DNA of 64,000 bases from JAYFQE01 sp034927345 (lineage in GTDB: Bacteria > Bacillota > Clostridia > Saccharofermentanales > UBA5734), in NCBI GenBank assembly GCA_034927345.1, contig JAYFQE010000007.1, positions 56,561 through 120,560 on the forward strand, in the 5' to 3' direction. Below, piece after piece: positions 17,806 to 26,818 of the stretch (positions are counted from its first letter, which is position 1; each line of letters opens with the position of its first letter). The position numbers and the translations under genes were made by a program. The notes under the pieces were generated by a model. That model was not told the origin of the DNA, did not search any database, and saw only the letters and a program-made list of their open reading frames with translations.

Positions 17806-19419
17806 TCAAACGCCGAAGTTAAAGTTTAAAACAGATACCCGGAGAACGCCTTCGATCGATTTCAACGCCTGAATCGTCTTTTCATCAACCGGCGAATCAA
17901 TGCTCAGGAAGCTTTGGGCTCTCATCTTGTCTTTTTTACGGCTCCAATGCATGGTGGCGATATTGATGTTCTGCTGGCCGAGAATGGTGCCGACGCGGCC
18001 GATAATACCCGGGACATCGTTATTCTGCATGGCGATCACATGCGGCGACAATTCGAAATCCATATGGTAGCCAAAGAAATCGACCAGGATCTCCGAATCC
18101 TTGCCGAAGACGGTTCCGGATACGGACAGGATCTTCTCATCGGAAATAAACCGGACCGTAATCAGATTGGTATATTTCTCCAAATGCGAAGTCTTGCTTT
18201 CAACAACTTCAACGCCCATTCCGACGACATTCATTTTGACATTGACAAAACTGATCCGTTCATTGGAAATCGTCGACAAAAAGCCTTTCAGAACCGACAA
18301 GGTCAAAAGGCCGGTGTCCTGAGACGCCAATTCGCCGGAATAAGTGATCTCAATTTTCTGAATACGGGATGATTCCGCCTGGTAATAAATGGCGCCCAGC
18401 TTTTCGCACAGGTTAAGATAGGGCTTCATTTCAGCCATGCTGCCGCTGATAGCCGGCATGTTGACCGCGCCGACCAAATCGCCGTGCAGGGCATGCGCAA
18501 CTAATTCGGTTACAGCAATGCCGACATTGGCATTGGCTTCGTGGGTAGAGGCGCCAAGATGCGGCGTGACGACCAAATTAGGCAAAGACAGAAGCCGGTT
18601 TTGATAGTTTTGCTCGCCCGGTTTCTTGTCATAACTCGGTTCATGATCGAAAACATCCAGTCCGGCGGCCGCGACCTGCCCGGAAGCCAATGCTTCATAG
18701 AGCGCGTCTTCATTAACTAATCCGCCGCGGGCGGCATTGACAATCCTGACCCCCCGCTTGCACTGGGCCAGCCGGGCGGCATCCAGAATATTATAGGTTT
18801 CTTTGGTCTTCGGCGTATGAAGCGTGATCAGATCGGCAATCTGCAATAAATCCTCCAGATGATCACACCGTTTGACGCCCAGTTTTTCAAACCGTTCGGC
18901 CGGTATATACGGATCATAGGCAACAACCGCCATCCCCAAGCCTTTCAGCTTGCGGGCTACAATAGACCCGATGCGGCCCATGCCGATGATTCCCGCCGTT
19001 TTCCCTTCCAACTCGTTGCCGATCAACCGTGCCCGCCGGAAATCGTCTTTATGCGCCGCTTCGTTAGCGATACAGATATTGCGGAAAACGGCAAAGGCCA
19101 GCCCGACAGCCAGCTCGCCGGCCGCCATAATATTGGCTTCGGGCGTATTGACCGCAATAATGCCTTTACTCGTGCAAGTCGGCACATCGATATTATCGAT
19201 TCCGTTGCCGGCCCGGCCGACAACCTTCAGATTAGCGGCTCTGTTCAGCAGACTGCGGTTGACCTGCGTCACGCTGCGGACAATCAGCGCGTCATAAGGC
19301 TCGATAATGCTCTCAATCTCGCTTTGCGACAAACCCAGTTTTTCGTCAACCTCAAAACCTTGCTGCCGCAGATACTCAACCGAATCGGCGGCAATTTTTT
19401 CGCTGATCAATATTTTCAT
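17806..19419 (-). CDS. serA: D-3-phosphoglycerate dehydrogenase
   Basis: First enzyme of the phosphorylated serine pathway (3-phosphoglycerate to 3-phosphohydroxypyruvate, NAD-dependent). The 537-residue length matches the long form with an allosteric intervening domain and C-terminal ACT domain. Visible features: GRAGNGIDNID at about 68-78, the NAD motif GMGRIG at 146-151, the catalytic RGGLVNEDAL region at about 231-240, the histidine in TPHLGAS at about 286-292, and an ACT domain from about 465. GGGGGA stands seven bases upstream of the start. It follows an aminotransferase by 56 bases on the same strand, giving the first two pathway steps; serB is not in the window. ACT-mediated serine feedback is expected from the family. 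Confidence 0.96.
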   Translation of the reverse strand: MKILISEKIAADSVEYLRQQGFEVDEKLGLSQSEIESIIEPYDALIVRSVTQVNRSLLNRAANLKVVGRAGNGIDNIDVPTCTSKGIIAVNTPEANIMAAGELAVGLAFAVFRNICIANEAAHKDDFRRARLIGNELEGKTAGIIGMGRIGSIVARKLKGLGMAVVAYDPYIPAERFEKLGVKRCDHLEDLLQIADLITLHTPKTKETYNILDAARLAQCKRGVRIVNAARGGLVNEDALYEALASGQVAAAGLDVFDHEPSYDKKPGEQNYQNRLLSLPNLVVTPHLGASTHEANANVGIAVTELVAHALHGDLVGAVNMPAISGSMAEMKPYLNLCEKLGAIYYQAESSRIQKIEITYSGELASQDTGLLTLSVLKGFLSTISNERISFVNVKMNVVGMGVEVVESKTSHLEKYTNLITVRFISDEKILSVSGTVFGKDSEILVDFFGYHMDFELSPHVIAMQNNDVPGIIGRVGTILGQQNINIATMHWSRKKDKMRAQSFLSIDSPVDEKTIQALKSIEGVLRVSVLNFNFGV

Positions 19420-19475
19420 GACTGATTCCCCCTTATTTTACCGGTTTCACCGGATTAAGCCCATCTTTACGAGTG

Positions 19476-20549
19476 TTATGCCAAATGCAGAAGCTCGTTC
19501 AGGCAATCCAGCAGCGCATTCAAATCCTCCATCGTCGTATCGGCCATGTGCGCGATGCGGAAGGTCAAATCTTTAACGGCTCCGTAACCGTTTGAGATCT
19601 GATAGCCGCAGCTGCCCAGCGATCGATTGAGCTCGGCAAAGTTCAGTTGCCGGGTGTTGCGAATGCAGGTAACCGTATGTGACAGATAACGTTCGTCGGC
19701 AAACAAGGCGAAATAAGTTCTTGCCCAGTCCTGCACGCGCGCCGCCAGATCCTGGCAACGCTGAAAACGCTGATCCAGGCCTTCTTTTAAAATGCGGTCC
19801 AACTGGTAATCCAGCGCAAACATATGCGATAAGGACGGCGTAGACGGATACTGATAATTTTTCTCACGGACAAAACGATATAGTTCGACATAATCAAAAT
19901 ACATGCCGCGATGCGGGACTTGTTCCGCCGCTTTAATCGCCTTTTCCGATACCGAGCAGACGGCCAGGCCGGGCGGCAAACCCAGGCATTTCTGCGAAGA
20001 TGAGATAAGGATATCGATGCCCAGGCGATCCGTCTCGATTTTATGTCCGCCCAAAGAGCTGACCGCGTCAACGCACCAGATCACGTCCGGATAACGGCGG
20101 ATCACCTCCGACAAGGAATCGAGCGGATTGGCCACGCCGGTTGCCGTTTCGTTGTGGGTGATGGTAACCAGATCATAAAGACCGGTAGCCAAAGCTTTTT
20201 CCACTTGCTCGGGATCTGTCGCCGAACCCAGTTCAACCTGGAACAAATCAGCCGGCACGCCATTGCTGACGGCCATTTTATACCAGCGGTCGCCAAAAGC
20301 GCCGATCGAGAAAACGGCAGCCCGACGGCGCGTGCAGGAGCGGATCGCCCCTTCCATCAGGCCGCTGCCCGATGACGTAGACAGGATGATTTCCGACTGA
20401 GTATACATGAGCTGCTTCATTTTCCCGCTGATGCTTTCCTGAAGGGCCGAAGCTTCACGGGTACGGTGCCCAATCATCGGAGTGGCCATCCGGGCCAGAA
20501 CCTCCGGAAGAACTTCGACCGGTCCAGGGATAAAGAGACGTTTGTGCAT
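19476..20549 (-). CDS. Class V PLP aminotransferase, probable phosphoserine aminotransferase role
   Basis: A 357-residue PLP enzyme of the alanine-glyoxylate/serine-pyruvate aminotransferase type. It has the N-terminal FIPGPVEVLPEVL motif, GHRTREAS substrate-side residues at about 26-33, and the PLP lysine in SSSQKCLGLPPG at about 189-200. In several Clostridia and Thermotogae a protein of this type is paired with serA and is thought to supply the phosphohydroxypyruvate transamination step in place of classical SerC. The tandem with serA here supports that role but does not prove it; alanine-glyoxylate activity is the alternative. The ribosome binding site TAGGAG is present. Confidence 0.85.
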   Translation of the reverse strand: MHKRLFIPGPVEVLPEVLARMATPMIGHRTREASALQESISGKMKQLMYTQSEIILSTSSGSGLMEGAIRSCTRRRAAVFSIGAFGDRWYKMAVSNGVPADLFQVELGSATDPEQVEKALATGLYDLVTITHNETATGVANPLDSLSEVIRRYPDVIWCVDAVSSLGGHKIETDRLGIDILISSSQKCLGLPPGLAVCSVSEKAIKAAEQVPHRGMYFDYVELYRFVREKNYQYPSTPSLSHMFALDYQLDRILKEGLDQRFQRCQDLAARVQDWARTYFALFADERYLSHTVTCIRNTRQLNFAELNRSLGSCGYQISNGYGAVKDLTFRIAHMADTTMEDLNALLDCLNELLHLA

Positions 20550-20583
20550 ATTGGTTGATCGCTCCTATTCAAAATTGATCATT

Positions 20584-22164
20584 TTATTTTTTTACAGGAA
20601 TAATCAGAACCTGGCCGACTTTGATGATATCGCTCTGCATATTGTTGGCGGCCTTGATCAAATCAATATATTCCTGCTCGCCATGATTATAATACTTCAT
20701 GGCGATAGCCCACAGGCTATCATTGGCGGCCACCGTATGTTGGGCCAAAATCTCATAAGTTGTTCCGGGTTGATTGGTTGTCGGCGCGACGCCGGTCGGA
20801 GCCGCCGTTGTGCTCGCTGCCGTCGTTCCGGCCGTACCGCTCTCGGACGGCGCGGTTTCGCTGCCGGTTTCGCCGGCGCTGACGGTATTTGTGCCGGACG
20901 GGCTTGTCATAGTCACGGTCGGGTTGCTGCTGGTCGTCGTCGGTTTTTTGCCGCCGCCGAACAGCATGTTATAGATCAGGAAAAGGCAGCCGACACAAAT
21001 AGCCGCGATAATAATATAGAAAGCGATGCGGCGGCCGCGGCCGGATACATCGATCTCATCGCCGAAACCGGACTCGTCGTCATAATCGTCCCGGTAATTC
21101 TGCGTAGCGCTGCTTCTCGATGAGACAACCGGTATCGGCTGCTGCCTCCCCGGCGCCGACGGGCGGTCAGGAACGGTCGTCGGTTCACCCTCGAGATCGT
21201 CATACTGGGGAACGGGAGCCGGCGCGGATGCTGCCGGCTGCGGCGCCTGATAGCGGTTTTTCGGGGCAGGCGCGGCTGTTGTGTCAGAAGATGAATGGCC
21301 GATTGCGGAGGATGCCGCCGTGCTGTTGACGGTCGCCGCCAAATCGGACTGGTTGCGGGTGAATCCCATTCGGCCGGTCCGGTCGGAACTGGATATGCTT
21401 TCGACAAAACCGATCATAAATTGCATGGGCGTGCCCGGCAATTTCGCCGATGCGGCCGTAATGACCATGCCTGCCGCGTCCGCCTGATCTTCGGCTTCAT
21501 ACAGCATGCGCAGGACTTCCCTCTGGCCTAATGATTCCATAATTTCCTTATTGCATACCACCAGGCAGTCGTCCAGTTGAAGCTGGGCGATATTTGAATA
21601 ACGTACGGTTCCCGCCACGCCGGCGCAATAGACATCCAGTCCTGTTACGGCTTTGCCGGCGTAATCGATGGCTTCCATGGGAAAATCGTCGGCTGTCAGG
21701 GGATACAAGACATCGCCGCGATACAGGTAGGCGCAGCCGCTGCCCATCGTTACGGCAGCCATTTCGGAGTCCCGGACCATGATGCCGGCAAAATAGGGCT
21801 GCCGCATGCCGTCATGCTTCAGCGTAATCCGCCCGGCGACCGAAACGGCACATTCTGCCAGCTCATTGATTTCTGTATCAATATTCTTACCGGATTGTTT
21901 GATATCGGCTGCGATCCGGTCAAGCGATTTGCGGACTTGGGTCATGGCGGCGTCATCGGCTCCGTTACCGGCTAAATGTGCGTATACGGAATAAAAAAAG
22001 CCGCGTTCCTCCCGGTCGAGGGTTATATCTGCCGCCCGGTGTTCACGTCGACCGGTTATGCGGCCGTCCAGGTAAAATCCATCTGTCGCGCCTGATGTCG
22101 GATAATATCGCGCGGTAACGGTTGTTGCGATACGTGTCGTCGCCGCCCGTGATGTTTTCGCCAT
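20584..22164 (-). CDS. PP2C-like domain, transmembrane helix and LysM protein
   Basis: A 526-residue protein of composite design. Residues about 1-260 look like a degenerate PP2C/SpoIIE-type phosphatase fold. The GFFYSVYAHLAGNGADD segment sits where active enzymes have the DGMGG motif, so the metal-binding aspartates appear lost. A Pro/Ala/Ser-rich linker (about 275-370) leads to a single membrane helix at about 382-403 (RIAFYIIIAAICVGCLFLIY). A Thr/Ser-rich extracellular stalk follows. A LysM domain closes the protein (about 470-526, with NDSLWAIAMKYY and VGQVLIIP). The layout suggests a cytoplasmic sensor or pseudo-enzyme anchored to peptidoglycan on the outside. GGAGG lies upstream of the start. 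Function is not known. Confidence 0.75.
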   Translation of the reverse strand: MAKTSRAATTRIATTVTARYYPTSGATDGFYLDGRITGRREHRAADITLDREERGFFYSVYAHLAGNGADDAAMTQVRKSLDRIAADIKQSGKNIDTEINELAECAVSVAGRITLKHDGMRQPYFAGIMVRDSEMAAVTMGSGCAYLYRGDVLYPLTADDFPMEAIDYAGKAVTGLDVYCAGVAGTVRYSNIAQLQLDDCLVVCNKEIMESLGQREVLRMLYEAEDQADAAGMVITAASAKLPGTPMQFMIGFVESISSSDRTGRMGFTRNQSDLAATVNSTAASSAIGHSSSDTTAAPAPKNRYQAPQPAASAPAPVPQYDDLEGEPTTVPDRPSAPGRQQPIPVVSSRSSATQNYRDDYDDESGFGDEIDVSGRGRRIAFYIIIAAICVGCLFLIYNMLFGGGKKPTTTSSNPTVTMTSPSGTNTVSAGETGSETAPSESGTAGTTAASTTAAPTGVAPTTNQPGTTYEILAQHTVAANDSLWAIAMKYYNHGEQEYIDLIKAANNMQSDIIKVGQVLIIPVKK

Positions 22165-22278
22165 AATACTGGCCTCCTGTCACTCTGTCAGGCCCGGCTT
22201 CATGCCGCAGGACCTGCTGCTCTAAAGCTTTGCAAGCAGCCGCGATAAGCTGCGCTTTCTGATAATAACGCAATTGTC

Positions 22279-22284
22279 ATTATA
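22279..22284 (-). promoter_or_regulatory. Extended -10 of the LysM gene promoter
   Basis: Minus-strand TATAAT preceded by TGC forms an extended -10; no clear -35 is seen. It is the leftward half of the 328-base divergent region 22165-22492, in which I see no gene. Confidence 0.5.
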
Positions 22285-22366
22285 GCATAAGCCATTACCC
22301 TGAAACATGACAGATTCTTATCATTTATCATACGGCATGACGGCACCACCATGCTTTGCGGAATCA

Positions 22367-22395
22367 TTGTCAAGAAATATGCATGCGTGTATGAT
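22367..22395 (+). promoter_or_regulatory. Promoter of the RCC1-repeat gene
   Basis: TTGTCA and TATGAT are separated by 17 bases, about 100 bases upstream of the RCC1-repeat gene. This is the rightward promoter in the divergent region shared with the LysM gene. Confidence 0.65.
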
Positions 22396-22492
22396 AAGAT
22401 TTACCGGTATATTCCCTTCTGCTGTCCGTCAGGATCATTCCTGCCGGTAAACCCTGCCGGCAAGGATATCTTGTAGGAGAAAGGCTGCCATT

Positions 22493-24505
22493 ATGTCTGA
22501 TTTCAAGGCAAAAAGGCCCGATCGCCGTCATCGGCCGTTATATTTGACCGCGATGACGCTTGTTCTGCTTTTCATGATAAGCAGCCTGAATCCAGGCTTT
22601 GTCCGGGCGGCAGAATCCGAAGCATCTGCAAGTCCGGCGACAACTGCCGGCACAGGCCGCTCCGACGCCGGACAGCCGGAAATCGCTTCGACGGCAGCCC
22701 GGCTGGCTGCCGGTAAATTTCACAGCGCCATGATCGATTACGCCGGCAATCTCTATTTGTGGGGCGATAATACTTATGGACAGCTGGGCCTTAGCGATAT
22801 TGATTATTGCGATAGTCCGCAGCTGATCACACTGCCCGGAACCGTTGCCGAGGTCAGCCTCGGAGCCGATCATTCTCTGGCTTTGACCGCGGACGGCCAG
22901 GTTTATGCGTTCGGGCGAAACACCTATGGCCAGCTGGGCAATCAAACAACGCAATCCTCTTCTGTCCCGGTCCTGGTCGCATCCTTGCCAAAAATCAAAG
23001 CGATTTCAGCCGGAGCTTATCATTCGCTGGCGCTTGGCGTCGACGGCAGCGTCTGGGCCTGGGGCGACAACACGGATATGCAAATAGGCGATGTTGAAAG
23101 TGAGACCATTACAGATAGCGCCGGCACTATAATCGGCAGTCGTTGTACAACGCCGGTTATGGTTGTGGGAAGCGGTGCGGCCGCGATTGCCGCAGGAGGG
23201 CAGTTTTCCCTTTATCTCGATCAGGACGGCTTGTTACACGCCTGGGGCGACAACAGCTGCGGACAATTAGGCGATGGAACCACGCAAACCCATGCGAAAC
23301 CGGTTTTGGTTGCCGGGCTCGACCATATTGTGATGGTTTCAGCCGGATATCAACATGTTCTGGCGGTAAGCCGCACCGATGAAAATGATTCGCTTTACGC
23401 CTGGGGCGATAATTCGCTCGGCCAGCTGGGCCTGGGTAACAGCAATTCCGCCAATGCCGGCCGTACCTTGCCCGAGCAGGTGGATTTATCTGCGGGAAGT
23501 GGTTTAAAAAGCGGTCGGATTCTTTCGATTGCCGCCGGATATACCCAGTCGGCAGCCGTAATTCCGGGAACAGGCCGGGACAACACCTGGAACTGGCAGC
23601 GCAACAGTCTATTGGTCTGGGGCAACAATACTTACGGGCAACTGGCGCTTGGCCAAAGCGGCAGCCAAAATGAGCCTCAAAAAGTCGGCGGCCTTCTCAA
23701 CGGCTATACCGGTTATGATTTTGATTCATTCGACGCGATAGCCGCCGGCGGATTCCACATGCTCCTGCTCAGCAGCAAAGGTCTGCTCGCGGCGTCCGGC
23801 CGCGGAAATCGCGGCCAGTTGGGCGGTTTGTCGATCTTGAACCGGGATTGCCTGACACCGGTCAATATCAACGACCGGATCAAACCGGGCTGGCTGGAAA
23901 ACAGCTGCCCGGCCTTTACAAGTCAGGAGAACAATCAGCTGATCATCCGATGGCCGGCGGCACAGGACAATCTTGCCGTGTCCGGCTACCGGCTCCGGAT
24001 CCGGTGGTCGGACGGCACAAGCCAAACCTATGACGCCGGCGATAAACTTGTTTGGACAATCCCCTGCGATCAACCCGGCCTAGCTTGCGAAATATCGGTT
24101 TATGCTTACGACGATGCTTCACAAAACGCCGCTCTTGATGAACTGAGCCGACTGGTCCTTTACGCCGTCCCGCAACCCGATTCCAACGGCGCAGGCGGCT
24201 TCACGGCCAGTTCCGACAGCCGGGGTTACTTCCCGGACGATACTGCATCTGTATATCTTGTTCATTCCGAGCAGCATCATTGGCGGCCAAGTAAAACCGG
24301 CTTGCTGCAACCTTTGGAAGTGCCCTGGGATATTTCGGCCATTTATGGCAGCCGGGCGCTGCCTTTGCCGCCTGATTTCCGCGGATTGTTGATCATCGCG
24401 TCTGCGGTTGTTTTTTTGCTGCTGGCCATATTGAGCAAAAAGCTGCTGGATTTCCGAAGAAAACACAAAATCCGCATCCCCTTGATTAAATCTATTGGTC
24501 TTTAA
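22493..24505 (+). CDS. Membrane-anchored RCC1 beta-propeller protein
   Basis: A 670-residue exported protein. An N-terminal signal sequence has its hydrophobic core at about residues 17-40. Seven RCC1-type repeats (about 65-460) each carry a WGDNxxGQLG-like turn; the last reads ASGRGNRGQLG, a degenerate closing blade. A fibronectin-III-like beta-sandwich (about 475-560) comes next, then a Ser/Asp-rich spacer, a transmembrane helix at about 628-650 and a short basic cytoplasmic tail. Seven repeats fit one closed propeller. The likely place is the outer face of the cytoplasmic membrane, as a protein or polysaccharide binding module. The target is unknown. The start follows TAGGAGAAAGG. It is divergent from the PP2C-like/LysM gene. 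Confidence 0.82.
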   Translation: MSDFKAKRPDRRHRPLYLTAMTLVLLFMISSLNPGFVRAAESEASASPATTAGTGRSDAGQPEIASTAARLAAGKFHSAMIDYAGNLYLWGDNTYGQLGLSDIDYCDSPQLITLPGTVAEVSLGADHSLALTADGQVYAFGRNTYGQLGNQTTQSSSVPVLVASLPKIKAISAGAYHSLALGVDGSVWAWGDNTDMQIGDVESETITDSAGTIIGSRCTTPVMVVGSGAAAIAAGGQFSLYLDQDGLLHAWGDNSCGQLGDGTTQTHAKPVLVAGLDHIVMVSAGYQHVLAVSRTDENDSLYAWGDNSLGQLGLGNSNSANAGRTLPEQVDLSAGSGLKSGRILSIAAGYTQSAAVIPGTGRDNTWNWQRNSLLVWGNNTYGQLALGQSGSQNEPQKVGGLLNGYTGYDFDSFDAIAAGGFHMLLLSSKGLLAASGRGNRGQLGGLSILNRDCLTPVNINDRIKPGWLENSCPAFTSQENNQLIIRWPAAQDNLAVSGYRLRIRWSDGTSQTYDAGDKLVWTIPCDQPGLACEISVYAYDDASQNAALDELSRLVLYAVPQPDSNGAGGFTASSDSRGYFPDDTASVYLVHSEQHHWRPSKTGLLQPLEVPWDISAIYGSRALPLPPDFRGLLIIASAVVFLLLAILSKKLLDFRRKHKIRIPLIKSIGL

Positions 24506-24518
24506 GTCTATAGCAATA

Positions 24519-26288
24519 TCAGATATGAATGCCCTCGGCAAGCAGTAAACTGGCTCCCAGCATGGATTCCATAACACGCAGGTCTTCGGAGAATGCCCTA
24601 AGCTGATCAACCGGACGGCGGTCTTTTTGCCGGTTGATTCCGTAAATAGCCAAATAGTCGGCCAGCTGGTCATCTTGTCTTTTAAGCAATTGTTCGAAAT
24701 AGGATTTTGATAAACCGACGGCTAACGCATACGGCAAAGCGTGACCCAAGAATTCGGCGTCGGGCACGGGTTCCAGCTGGTTCATATGAACGATATAACG
24801 GCAAAAAGCCTGACTGTGGGCATAAAGTTCTTTTCCGGCTATCGTCATCCGGCAGAGTCTATTGCTGTACAAAATGAAGAGCAGGGCCGGCAGCATAAGC
24901 AGCAAACCGGCGGGCGCCTGCAAAAAAGCAGTAGCCGTAATGGACAAAACGGCATAGACTCCAGCCGATATAATTGCCGTGGTGCGGCCTTTGTGCGTTC
25001 GCTTCCGGTCGATCCAATTGCGGCTGTTCAGTTCCTCGTTAATTAAAGCGCGGTATTGGCGATAATAAGTCCGGAAATCCTGCGATGTCTCTTCGCTGCG
25101 GGCATATCGGCGGATTTGAGCTGTGGACAGCGTTTGGTCAGCCGACATTTGTCCGAACAGCCATTGCAGCAGATAGACCTCGCTGGCCGTAAAGCCGGAA
25201 AAATCCGTACGATCCGGGTATAAGCGCTTAAATACACAGCCATCTATCGCCAGCTCCTTGCGGCGAACCAGGTCCAGCAAAGCGGTAAGGATCAATTGCG
25301 CCGGCCGGTCTTTACGCAGCAGCAGGCTCATCAACACCGGCGGACACTGTCCGGGAATCTCCCGGGCATATCTTTGCCGGAATGAAGCAGCGCCTTCCCG
25401 GTCGAAAATCCAATAAACCAAAAGGGCAAGGATAGCCGCCAGGGCGATCAAGATAAAAATCAAGCTGTAAACGGTCGTCCGGAACGAATCATCCTGATGA
25501 ATCTGGTTATCTTCTGCCCGCGCGGCAGCGGTAAGCTGATCGCGGGTTAAAGAAACGGCGGCTTTCGGAGCCGTGGGGAAAACCTCCGCCGGCAAGAGAC
25601 AGGTCAACATCAAAGACTGGCCGGCCGACAAACCGGTTGCCTGAAAGTTCAGCTGGTTAGCAGCCGGCTGTGCCATAATGAAATCAGCCAGGCTCGACGG
25701 AAGACTCCATATTTGAACGGCCGGTATTACTTCGGGAAAAATCAAAGTCAACGACGGGTTATGAATGGGAACAGCCATATCCTGAACAAAGAAACGGCGG
25801 CTCAGCATAGCGGTGTCCTGATAAAGGGCAATAATGCGGTCCATCTTGTAAGTCAGGCTGACCGTCCGCTCCGTATTGGCTTTAGACAGCGTATGAAGGC
25901 GGATATCCATCTTTTGGCCGTCATTGTCCAGCGTATAGGTCAGGGGCAGCACCTGATTGCCATTGGAAGCGCCTGCGGGAGTAGCTTCGACGAAAATTGG
26001 CTGCTCTGTATTGCCGGTCGAGTCGGCAACGCCGATTTTAACCAGCTGAAGTTGTTCAGCGTCCCCGAAAGGCAGCTGATAATGAAAATCCGTTAAGTCA
26101 TCAAACAGCCTGTAGCTGATTGTTTCCGTTATTTGGGCTTCGCCCTTGACAGACAAATCTACCTGTACATCATACTTGACGATCTCATATGAAGCATTCC
26201 AGGCCGCGTGAACCGGTGTGGCGGTCAGAAGAATGATCAAAAGGACCACTAATCCCAGGCTGATACTAACTGGATGCCGTTGAACCAT
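24519..26288 (-). CDS. DUF2207 family membrane protein
   Basis: A 589-residue membrane protein. A signal peptide (about 8-29) is followed by an extracellular immunoglobulin-like DUF2207 domain (about 30-240) with the typical SYEIVKYDVQVDLSVKG opening. A transmembrane helix (about 277-298) comes next, then a cytoplasmic winged-helix-like region and a pair of further membrane helices near 445-480, and a soluble C-terminal tail. Function of the family is not known. The gene is convergent with the RCC1 gene, ending 13 bases after it, and no terminator is visible in between. The start at 26288 follows GAGGG. Confidence 0.82.
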   Translation of the reverse strand: MVQRHPVSISLGLVVLLIILLTATPVHAAWNASYEIVKYDVQVDLSVKGEAQITETISYRLFDDLTDFHYQLPFGDAEQLQLVKIGVADSTGNTEQPIFVEATPAGASNGNQVLPLTYTLDNDGQKMDIRLHTLSKANTERTVSLTYKMDRIIALYQDTAMLSRRFFVQDMAVPIHNPSLTLIFPEVIPAVQIWSLPSSLADFIMAQPAANQLNFQATGLSAGQSLMLTCLLPAEVFPTAPKAAVSLTRDQLTAAARAEDNQIHQDDSFRTTVYSLIFILIALAAILALLVYWIFDREGAASFRQRYAREIPGQCPPVLMSLLLRKDRPAQLILTALLDLVRRKELAIDGCVFKRLYPDRTDFSGFTASEVYLLQWLFGQMSADQTLSTAQIRRYARSEETSQDFRTYYRQYRALINEELNSRNWIDRKRTHKGRTTAIISAGVYAVLSITATAFLQAPAGLLLMLPALLFILYSNRLCRMTIAGKELYAHSQAFCRYIVHMNQLEPVPDAEFLGHALPYALAVGLSKSYFEQLLKRQDDQLADYLAIYGINRQKDRRPVDQLRAFSEDLRVMESMLGASLLLAEGIHI

Positions 26289-26358
26289 GAAATATTAACC
26301 CTCATGCTGTTATTGGTTACAATTCCCAAGACCTGATTGGTTTGCATAACTGAGACTG

Positions 26359-26364
26359 ATTATA
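26359..26364 (-). promoter_or_regulatory. Extended -10 upstream of the DUF2207 gene
   Basis: Minus-strand TGATATAAT lies about 70 bases before the DUF2207 start codon. The -35 is poor. Confidence 0.4.
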
Positions 26365-26494
26365 TCACACGACCGGCAACTTACACAGGTTCCTGATGAA
26401 TCTTTACCGGATCCCCCCTGCCTTTATGGGTTGTGCAAATAAATATTCTGAAATAAAAATACACCCCAAAATCAAAAGGATCAATCTAGTTTGC

Positions 26495-26523
26495 TTGACA
26501 GGCTTTTTTCCGGCCTCTATAAT
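26495..26523 (+). promoter_or_regulatory. Consensus promoter of tRNA-Ala
   Basis: A perfect TTGACA and a perfect TATAAT are separated by 17 bases and end 12 bases before the mature tRNA. Confidence 0.93.
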
Positions 26524-26535
26524 GTGTGAAGAAAC

Positions 26536-26611
26536 GGGGATATGGCTCAGTTGGGAGAGCGCTGCCTTCGCAAGGCAGAGGCCACGGGTTCGAATCCCGT
26601 TATCTCCACCA
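26536..26611 (+). tRNA. tRNA-Ala (anticodon CGC), CCA encoded
   Basis: Full cloverleaf. The acceptor pairs GGGGATA with TATCTCC (one G-T), the D arm is GCTCAGTTGGGAGAGC, and the anticodon stem CTGCC/GGCAG carries loop TTCGCAA with anticodon CGC. The T arm is ACGGG-TTCGAAT-CCCGT and the discriminator is A followed by encoded CCA. It is a single-gene transcript with its own promoter and terminator and marks the left edge of an A+T-rich accessory region. Confidence 0.97.
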
Positions 26612-26615
26612 CACC

Positions 26616-26657
26616 GGTACTCAGTGGATAATACAGCTCCACTGAGTACCTTTTTTT
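26616..26657 (+). terminator. Intrinsic terminator of tRNA-Ala
   Basis: GGTACTCAGTGGA pairs perfectly with TCCACTGAGTACC, followed by seven T residues. Nothing coding is seen from here to the GDPD stop at 26819. Confidence 0.95.
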
Positions 26658-26818
26658 GCCTATTGGAAAACCTATATTGCATTGAAGTCCCACTTTGTCG
26701 GGTTTATTGCTTGAATAGTTTCCGACATAGCGTTAACTTGTACACGCTATGTTATCAATCAATCGGGCAATATGAATTGACACATATGGAATTTTTCTAA
26801 ATATCTATTCAATAAGCA

